Source of the DNA: JBBQBQ01 sp038317685
GTDB taxonomy: Bacteria; Desulfobacterota; Desulfuromonadia; Desulfuromonadales; DDH964
NCBI GenBank assembly: GCA_038317685.1
Contig: JBBQBQ010000108.1
Coordinates: forward strand, 1-10,844
DNA length: 10,844 nucleotides
Reading direction: 5' to 3'
Below the pieces are notes generated by a model. It saw nothing but the letters and a program-made list of their open reading frames with translations, was not told where the DNA came from and searched no databases. This document shows positions 5,777 through 10,844 of this stretch, piece by piece. Each line of letters starts with the position of its first letter. Within the stretch, counting starts at the first letter, position 1. A program made the translations under genes and the position numbers.

Positions 5777-6835
5777 ATGAAAAATTCCACCCAACGATAT
5801 CTGCGCAGCCAGCGGGGCCTGTCCCTGGTCGAACTGCTGATCGCCGCCGCCGTCGGCCTGATTCTGCTTGGCGGAGTCTACAAGCTCTTCGTCAGTTCCT
5901 CGGACACCTACAGCATGGATGAACAACTGGCCAGGGTCCAGGAGAACGGCCGCTTCGCCCTTGATTTCATCACCCGAGACCTGCGCATGGCCGGATTCCG
6001 GGGCTGCGCCGGGACTGAAGGCAATCTCGATTGTATCCTCAATGGTGACTGCACCGGCTTCAACTATGCTTTTGACCAGTATATCGGCGGCTCGGAAGCG
6101 GACAGCCCCACCACCTGGACCCCGGCCCTCGATGCAGGCTTGACCTCGCCGCTTGGTGGTAGTGACGTGATCACCGTTCGGGGCATCGCAGCAGGAAATA
6201 TCCCGATCACCACCGACATGCCTTCCACCTCGGCCACGATGTTTGTCCCGGCGGCGACCACCGGGATCGCCGTCGGGGATATCATGATGGTCAGCGATTG
6301 CAAGGAAGTCCGGGTCTTCCAAGTCACCCACTACAACGTATCCGGCGGGGCCGGGAACGTTGAACACAACTCGGGCGCGACGGAAGTCCCGGGGAATTCG
6401 GTCGCGGGTCTTGGCTATGAATTCCCGCCCGGCGCCGAGGTCTTCAATATTTCCACGACGACCTACTATGTGCGGAACCTCGATGCCGGCGGTAATGTGA
6501 CCGAACCGACCCTGTACCGAAAGGTCGGGATCCAGGCGGCCGAGGCGATCGTCGAAGGGGTTGAGAATATTCAGATCCGCTACGGCCTCGACAGCACTGG
6601 CGACGGGGGCGTCAATACCTACGATACCGCCGACAATATTGAAGCCGCCGGGACCTGGAATCAGGTGGTGGCGGTCCGGCTCTTCCTTCTGGTGCGCAGT
6701 CCCAACGATGTCCTGCACGGGGAACTCGATGCCCTGCCGGCCAATTACGCGGTCTTCGGCCTGGCGAACCCCGGCGACCGGCGCCTCAGGATGGTTTACA
6801 GTACCACCATCGGCCTGCGCAACCGTTTGCCCTGA
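5777..6835 (+). CDS. pilW: Type IV minor pilin PilW
   Basis: This 352-residue protein has a 14-residue leader (from ATG 5777) ending QRG, then LSLVELLIAAAVGLILLGGVYKL with Glu5. This is the PilW/GspJ-type prepilin N-terminus. The family signature N-G-R-F-A-L-D-F-I-T-R-D-L-R-M-A-G-F-x-G-C follows at about residues 58-78. The large C-terminal part is beta-rich and ends near RRLRMVYSTTIGLRNRLP, as PilW proteins commonly do. The cysteines cluster early (GCAGT, LDC, GDC) and again at SDCKE, so disulfides are possible. The start is ambiguous: GTG 5765 and TTG 5771 are in frame. The GAGGTGA at 5757-5763 best suits TTG 5771, but all three give a workable leader. It lies 20 nt after pilV and likely supports PilX/PilY1 assembly. 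Confidence 0.88.
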   Translation: MKNSTQRYLRSQRGLSLVELLIAAAVGLILLGGVYKLFVSSSDTYSMDEQLARVQENGRFALDFITRDLRMAGFRGCAGTEGNLDCILNGDCTGFNYAFDQYIGGSEADSPTTWTPALDAGLTSPLGGSDVITVRGIAAGNIPITTDMPSTSATMFVPAATTGIAVGDIMMVSDCKEVRVFQVTHYNVSGGAGNVEHNSGATEVPGNSVAGLGYEFPPGAEVFNISTTTYYVRNLDAGGNVTEPTLYRKVGIQAAEAIVEGVENIQIRYGLDSTGDGGVNTYDTADNIEAAGTWNQVVAVRLFLLVRSPNDVLHGELDALPANYAVFGLANPGDRRLRMVYSTTIGLRNRLP

Positions 6836-6883
6836 ACCCCATCTGGCCGCCCGGATTGCATCGGGAGGAGACGGATCGAGCTT

Positions 6884-7408
6884 ATGCAGAGAGAGAAAGA
6901 ACATATTTTGGCCAATGAACGGGGCGCGGTCCTGATTACCGGCCTGTTGATCCTGGTGATCCTGACCATGCTGGGGCTGGTGGCGATGCAAAGCTCCACC
7001 CTGCAGGAGAAGATGGCCTACAACATGACCAACCGGACCCTGGCCTTTCAGGCGGCGGAAGCGGCGCTACGGGAAGGGGAGGCGCTGCTGCAGTCGGCGG
7101 TCCTCCCGGTCTTTGACGGCAGCAACGGCCTCTATGCCCTAAACACCAATGTTGATGTTCTTACCCTCGACTGGGTCGCCAACGGCCGGTTGATGACAGA
7201 TTCCGCCGGCAACCCCCAGAACCTGATTACCGGGGTCGCTGCGCCGCCGCGCTACATCGTCGAGGAGCTGGGCGGATTACCGAGCGAGTCCGGGTCGCTG
7301 GTGGCCGGTACCCCGCTGACCGACGAAGTTATGTACCGGGTGACGGCCCGGGGGGTCGGCTCGATCAACGCCGGCGAAGTCATTCTGCAGAGCACCTTTC
7401 TGCGCTAA
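6884..7408 (+). CDS. pilX: Type IV minor pilin PilX
   Basis: This 174-residue protein has the PilX N-terminal pattern: leader ending ERG, hydrophobic segment AVLITGLLILVILTMLGLVA (residues 15-34), then the family stretch S-S-T-L-Q-E-K-M-A-Y-N-M-x-N-R and FQAAEAALREGE. If cleaved after Gly14, mature position 5 is Thr rather than Glu. In secretion systems the tip pseudopilin GspK likewise lacks Glu5, which fits a position at the very tip. GGGAGGAG lies at 6863-6870, 13 nt before the ATG, a somewhat long spacing. The gene follows pilW by 48 nt and precedes pilY1, the expected partner. The C-terminal half is a short beta-rich domain with no cysteine. Confidence 0.87.
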   Translation: MQREKEHILANERGAVLITGLLILVILTMLGLVAMQSSTLQEKMAYNMTNRTLAFQAAEAALREGEALLQSAVLPVFDGSNGLYALNTNVDVLTLDWVANGRLMTDSAGNPQNLITGVAAPPRYIVEELGGLPSESGSLVAGTPLTDEVMYRVTARGVGSINAGEVILQSTFLR

Positions 7409-7415
7409 AAAAACC

Positions 7416-7430
7416 CTTGCCTGATGCAAG
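7416..7430 (+). repeat. Short hairpin between pilX and pilY1
   Basis: CTTGC (7416-7420) and GCAAG (7426-7430) flank CTGAT, preceded by a run of A and followed by only three T. It could be a weak attenuator or a processing site; as a terminator it is poor. Confidence 0.3.
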
Positions 7431-7458
7431 TTTCCGCACCGATCGATAGGACGGACGT

Positions 7459-7477
7459 GGCGCGCAGCGCCGGGAGG
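7459..7477 (+). promoter_or_regulatory. Hairpin abutting the pilY1 Shine-Dalgarno
   Basis: GGCGC (7459-7463) and GCGCC (7467-7471) enclose GCA. The next base begins GGGAGG (7472-7477), 6 nt before the ATG at 7484. The layout repeats that of the fimT leader, where a GC hairpin also touches the Shine-Dalgarno. Confidence 0.45.
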
Positions 7478-7483
7478 TCGACA

Positions 7484-10400
7484 ATGAGGACTCAAGCTTG
7501 GTATCGCACCATAAACGTGACGATCGGTCTAGCATTGCTGGCGGTCTTCTCCGGCCTGTTGCCGAATGCCGCCCGAGCGGCCTGCAATGTATCGGGGAAC
7601 GTCTTTATTGAGGCGGAGAATAACAGCCCCAATGGCGGAGGGGGCGCCGACTGGCAGCAGAGCAACGATAATTCCGCCTCCGGCGGCAAATACCTCCTGG
7701 CGACCGCCCAGGACACTTCCCAGAATAACCAGGGGGCGGTCAGCACCACGGCGGTCCGTTATGATCTTCACTTCAATTCTGGGGGGACCTACTACCTTTG
7801 GTTCCGGGTCCAGGGTGTTCGGGTCGGAAATACCAACAAGGATTCGCTTTGGTACGGCCTTTCCTCGAGCGGGCCGGATGGTGCTAGCAACAATGTCGGC
7901 AACAGCGGAGGAACCTGGGAATGGACCAGTCGAATCCAGGTTTCCATCTCTTCAGGCGATCGCACTATTTATGTCTGGCCCCGGGAAAGTAGTCTCAAGT
8001 ATGACGGGTTTTTCATCAGCACAGACAAGAATGCCAACCCGAACACCAGCGTCAAGCTCGATCCGACCGATCCCAACTGCGGAGCGGTGGTCCTCGATGC
8101 AGACCACGACGGCTACACCGTCCTGCAGGGCGACTGCAACGACAACAATGCCGCCATCCACCCGGGCGCCACGGAAATCTGCGGGAACGCCGTCGACGAG
8201 GACTGCGACGGTGTCCTGAACAACGGCTGCCCGGTCGATAACGACCACGATGGTCACTATGCAGGCCCCGACGATTGCAACGACAACGACGCCTCGGTCT
8301 ATGTCGGAGCACCCGAACTCTGTGACAACAAGGACAACAACTGCGACGGCCGTACCGACGAGGGGTGCCTCTTCGATGTGGACGGCGACGGCTATAAATC
8401 GGACGTCGACTGCAACGACAACAATGCCGCTATTCACCCCGGAGCCCTGGAAATCTGCGGGGACCACCTCGACAACAACTGCGACGGCCTTGCCGACGAG
8501 GGGTGCGACCCGGACTACGATGGCGACGGCTTCACCCAACTTGGAACAAATGGCAAGGCGCCGGACTGCAACGACGAGAATGCCGCCATCAACCCCGACG
8601 CCACCGAAGTCTGCGACCTCATCGACAACAACTGCGACGGCGTCGTCGACCCGCCGACCTGCGACATGGACGGCGACGGCTATACAGTCGGCGACGGCGA
8701 CTGCAACGATTACAACCCGGCGATCCATCCCGGCGCTCTGGAAATCTGCGATGGTATCGACAACAACTGCACCGGGGGCAATGACGAGGGGGGAGTCTGT
8801 GCTTCGACCCTTCCACCCGACGATAGCGGTGACGTTTCCCAGGTCCCGCTCTTCCTGGCCCAAACCGCCCCACCCCTCAACATGCTGGTTTTGGGTCGGG
8901 ATCACAAACTCTATTATGAAGCCTATAACGATGCGTCCGACCTGAATGGCGACGGAATCCTCGATGTCGGCTACAAACCGAACATCAACTACTACGGCTA
9001 TTTCGATTCCTTCAAGTGCTACGACTATGTCGCCGGCAACACCCGTTTCGAACCGGTCAGCACCACCACCACCAAGAAGTGCAACCTGCCGACCGCCGTC
9101 ACCAAATACTGGAGCGGCGACTTCCTCAACTACCTGACAACGTCGCGCATGGACGCCCTGCGCAAAGTTCTTTACGGCGGCACCCGGGTCACCGACACCA
9201 TCGCCCTGACAGTTCTGGAGCGGGCCAATACCCCGCAGGACGCCCATAGCTGGGGCAAGGAGTACAACGGCCTGACCAAGGACGGTTACGATATCCGCGA
9301 ATACGCCAATATGAATTTGCCGGCCCCGGGGTTCCGCCACCTCTTCGCCAATACCACCCTCGGCCAGGATATCGCCACCGCCGCTCCGGGTGCGCCGCTG
9401 CTGCGGGTTCTCCCCGACAGTAAATACCGCACCTGGGAGTGGGTCTCCATCGAACGGCCGGTCGCCGGCAGTAAATGCCTCAATGGCGGCAGTGGTCCCA
9501 ACTGCGAAAATGCCACCGCCACCATAACCTGGGAAGTCGTCCCCTCCTCGGCTTTCAAGAATCTGACCCTGACCGACTGGGATTTCAGTTCCATCAGCCT
9601 GTATTCCCCGTTCAGCCATATCAACTACAATACCTTCGTCAACACCATCGTTGCCGACTCGAGCCGCCGGCTCGGCACCCGTAACATTTCGAATATCGAC
9701 GGCACCACCAACCCCGCCGGCACCGCCGCCCAGCAGGATTACTATCTCTCCCTCTTCGCCGGGCAGATCACCGTCCCCAACGAGGGGATTTACACCTTCG
9801 GCGTCAACGGCGACGATGCGGTGGAGGTGATGATCGACGGCAACAACGATGGGGATTTCAACGATCTCGGGGAAATCATCGGCTGGTACGCCGTGGGTGC
9901 CAGTTCCTCCGGCCACTCCCCCTGCGGTGACCCGCTGAGTGCCTGCCTCGCGACCCACTCGGGAGATATCTATCTGACCGCCGGCGACCACAACATCATC
10001 TACCGCCATGAGGAACATGCCGGGGGATCCGTTTACCAGCTTTATTGGAAACGGACCATCCCCGTCTCGCTGATCAACGATCTGACGGTCAAGGTTCAGG
10101 TCTGCAAGACCGGTTTGCTCGAGCCCAACTGCAAGACTTATCCGAACGGCACCATTAAACCGACCGGGCTCCTCCATGACTACGGTGAAAACGGTCGCAT
10201 GAAGTTCGGCCTGCTGACCGGGTCCTACACCAAAAATACTTCCGGCGGGGTGCTGCGGAAAAAGGTCGGAGCCATCACCGACGAGATCAACGCCGACACT
10301 GGCGTCTTCACCAACACCGTCGGCATCGTCAAGACCATCGACAGATTGCGCACCGTCGGTTTCGAGGGGAGCAGTACCTCCTACAACGACAACTGCGGCT

Positions 10401-10844
10401 GGATTACCACCGCGGCCCTGACCGAAGGGAAGTGCCGGATGTGGGGGAACCCCATCGCCGAAATGATGTACGAGGGCCTGCGCTACTTTGCCGGGAAGGG
10501 GGTCGGATCGTCAGCCTACACCTACACCAATACCTCCGGCGACGACTACAACCTGGGCCTGCCTCTGGCCGCCTGGGACAATCCCTACGCGGCGGGCAAC
10601 AACGAATACTGTGCCAAGCCGTTTGAACTGGTGATCAGCGACATCAACCCTTCCTATGACAGCGATCAGTTGCCGGGGAGTTACTTCAACAACTACACCG
10701 GGGACATTACCGGCCTCAACGTCGGCGATCTCGCCGACACCATCTGGAATCACGAATTCGATTCGGCCACCAAGGAGATCTTTATCGGCCAGTCCGGGTC
10801 GAACAACGACTATGCCCCCACCGCCAAATCTGTGAACAGCTTCA
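7484..10844 (+). CDS. pilY1: PilY1-type pilus tip adhesin with CBM6-like, MopE-repeat and PA14-like modules (3' end outside window)
   Basis: This is a large secreted type IV pilus tip protein, open for 1120 codons to the right edge. A signal peptide (hydrophobic 12-26, cleavage after ARA32) shows export. Then come: a jelly-roll resembling CBM6-like modules (about 39-181; IEAEN, YLWFRV, YDGFFIS); five MopE-type Cys/Asp repeats (205-439); and the PilY1 family core starting near 454 with NMLVLGRDHKLYYEAYND and a DLNGDGILD loop (486-494). The core continues with YYGYFDS, WSGDFLNYLTTSRMDALRK and LERANTPQDAHSWGKEY. A PA14-like domain (about 752-857; YTFGVNGDDAVEVMIDG to YQLYWKR) follows, then family motifs WGNPIAEMMYEGLRYF and FELVISDINPSYDSD (1047-1061). 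The C-terminal beta-propeller expected of PilY1 would lie beyond the window. The start has GGGAGG 6 nt upstream. The gene ends the minor pilin operon; the pilins would display this protein. Ligands are unknown. Confidence 0.87.
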   Translation, partial: MRTQAWYRTINVTIGLALLAVFSGLLPNAARAACNVSGNVFIEAENNSPNGGGGADWQQSNDNSASGGKYLLATAQDTSQNNQGAVSTTAVRYDLHFNSGGTYYLWFRVQGVRVGNTNKDSLWYGLSSSGPDGASNNVGNSGGTWEWTSRIQVSISSGDRTIYVWPRESSLKYDGFFISTDKNANPNTSVKLDPTDPNCGAVVLDADHDGYTVLQGDCNDNNAAIHPGATEICGNAVDEDCDGVLNNGCPVDNDHDGHYAGPDDCNDNDASVYVGAPELCDNKDNNCDGRTDEGCLFDVDGDGYKSDVDCNDNNAAIHPGALEICGDHLDNNCDGLADEGCDPDYDGDGFTQLGTNGKAPDCNDENAAINPDATEVCDLIDNNCDGVVDPPTCDMDGDGYTVGDGDCNDYNPAIHPGALEICDGIDNNCTGGNDEGGVCASTLPPDDSGDVSQVPLFLAQTAPPLNMLVLGRDHKLYYEAYNDASDLNGDGILDVGYKPNINYYGYFDSFKCYDYVAGNTRFEPVSTTTTKKCNLPTAVTKYWSGDFLNYLTTSRMDALRKVLYGGTRVTDTIALTVLERANTPQDAHSWGKEYNGLTKDGYDIREYANMNLPAPGFRHLFANTTLGQDIATAAPGAPLLRVLPDSKYRTWEWVSIERPVAGSKCLNGGSGPNCENATATITWEVVPSSAFKNLTLTDWDFSSISLYSPFSHINYNTFVNTIVADSSRRLGTRNISNIDGTTNPAGTAAQQDYYLSLFAGQITVPNEGIYTFGVNGDDAVEVMIDGNNDGDFNDLGEIIGWYAVGASSSGHSPCGDPLSACLATHSGDIYLTAGDHNIIYRHEEHAGGSVYQLYWKRTIPVSLINDLTVKVQVCKTGLLEPNCKTYPNGTIKPTGLLHDYGENGRMKFGLLTGSYTKNTSGGVLRKKVGAITDEINADTGVFTNTVGIVKTIDRLRTVGFEGSSTSYNDNCGWITTAALTEGKCRMWGNPIAEMMYEGLRYFAGKGVGSSAYTYTNTSGDDYNLGLPLAAWDNPYAAGNNEYCAKPFELVISDINPSYDSDQLPGSYFNNYTGDITGLNVGDLADTIWNHEFDSATKEIFIGQSGSNNDYAPTAKSVNSF
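7598..8026 (+). other. CBM6-like jelly-roll domain of PilY1
   Basis: PilY1 residues 39-181 begin VFIEAEN and contain SGGKYL, a GGTYYLWFRV strand pair, DSLWYGL, a WEW pair, a SSGDRTIYV turn and RESSLKYDGFFIS. This sequence rhythm is typical of galactose-binding-like beta sandwiches (CBM6/CBM35 or GH115 C-terminal type). Such modules usually bind polysaccharides, often with bound calcium. Assignment is by pattern only. Confidence 0.55.
8096..8800 (+). repeat. Five tandem MopE-type metal-binding repeats in PilY1
   Basis: The repeats start at 8096, 8237, 8375, 8507 and 8663 (PilY1 residues 205-249, 252-295, 298-341, 342-393, 394-439). Each follows the plan D-x-D-x-D-G, then DCND-x-N-A-A-I-x-P-x-A-x-E-x-C, then D-N-N-C-D-G and a final Cys, with four cysteines per unit. 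This matches the putative metal-binding motif family named after copper-binding MopE of Methylococcus; the Asp clusters also resemble thrombospondin type 3 calcium loops. The 18-mer GACAACAACTGCGACGGC occurs identically at 8333, 8471 and 8624. The last unit is less regular (NNCTGG). Confidence 0.85.
9737..10054 (+). other. PA14-like domain inside the PilY1 core
   Basis: PilY1 residues 752-857 read like a PA14 beta-barrel: an FAGQITVPNEGIYTFGV strand pair, the hallmark adjacent Asp777-Asp778 before VEVMIDG, then IYLTAGDHNIIYRHEEHAGG and YQLYWKR. PA14 domains with the DD pair often bind sugars through calcium. An extra acidic loop (785-797, DGNNDGDFNDLGE) and CGD...SAC (Cys814, Cys821) are inserted. 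Confidence 0.7.

Noticed and set aside
6845..6861. TGGCC...TTGCAT before pilX resembling a sigma54 promoter
   Set aside because: The GG to GC spacing is 11 nt, not 10, and sigma54 promoters do not tolerate this change. The site also lies within a tightly spaced operon.
5525..6991. A 488-codon open frame on the minus strand opposite pilV/pilW
   Set aside because: The plus strand carries two recognisable minor pilins there with leader peptides. The antisense product has no recognisable motif and is rich in residues expected from reversed GC-biased codons.
8096..8800. CRISPR-like or non-coding tandem repeat
   Set aside because: Repeat units diverge at third codon positions while keeping the protein pattern, and they stay in the pilY1 frame, so they are protein repeats.
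7952..10177. A 741-codon open frame on the minus strand opposite pilY1, rich in Val, Gly and Asp
   Set aside because: It lies antisense to a clear PilY1 gene, and its valine-rich periodicity mirrors the Asp/Asn codons (GAC, AAC) of the plus-strand repeats. High GC at third positions removes antisense stops. No domain or ribosome-binding site was seen.

Overview
The window most likely comes from a GC-rich, Gram-negative, metal-reducing-type bacterium of the Desulfuromonadota (Geobacter/Desulfuromonas/Pelobacter-like). This is inferred from the PilY1-like protein style, its MopE-type repeats, the NtrC-type two-component pair beside minor pilins, and the small clostridial-type ferredoxin. No rRNA or other phylogenetic marker is present, so the placement is tentative.

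Left part (1-1494, minus strand). A two-gene operon encodes a short ferredoxin with a histidine-rich insert, translationally coupled (GTGA overlap) to a major facilitator superfamily transporter that runs off the left edge. A good sigma-70 promoter with a perfect inverted repeat centred on its -10 box lies in the divergent intergenic region.

Middle part (1603-4469, plus strand). A membrane-bound NtrB/PilS-class histidine kinase and an NtrC-class sigma-54 activator overlap by ATGA. Downstream, between 4470 and 4710, lies a regulatory region: two dyads, a sequence with exact GG-N10-GC sigma-54 promoter geometry, and a GC-rich hairpin abutting a strong Shine-Dalgarno.

Right part (4711-10844, plus strand). 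This is a minor pilin operon in the classical order fimT/fimU (GspH) - pilV - pilW - pilX - pilY1. The first four encode pseudopilin-like subunits with type III (prepilin peptidase) signal sequences or the PilX equivalent. They would form the priming/tip complex of a type IV pilus. The fifth is a very large PilY1-type tip adhesin, cut by the right edge after 1120 codons. It has a signal peptide, a CBM6-like jelly-roll, five MopE-type metal-binding Cys/Asp repeats, the PilY1 family core, and a PA14-like domain set inside that core.

A plausible working model is that the kinase/regulator pair senses an envelope signal and drives the adjacent sigma-54 promoter. That would switch on a pilus-tip complex whose PilY1 carries extra sugar- and metal-binding modules. 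The gene identities are well supported. The regulatory link and the ligand specificities are inference.
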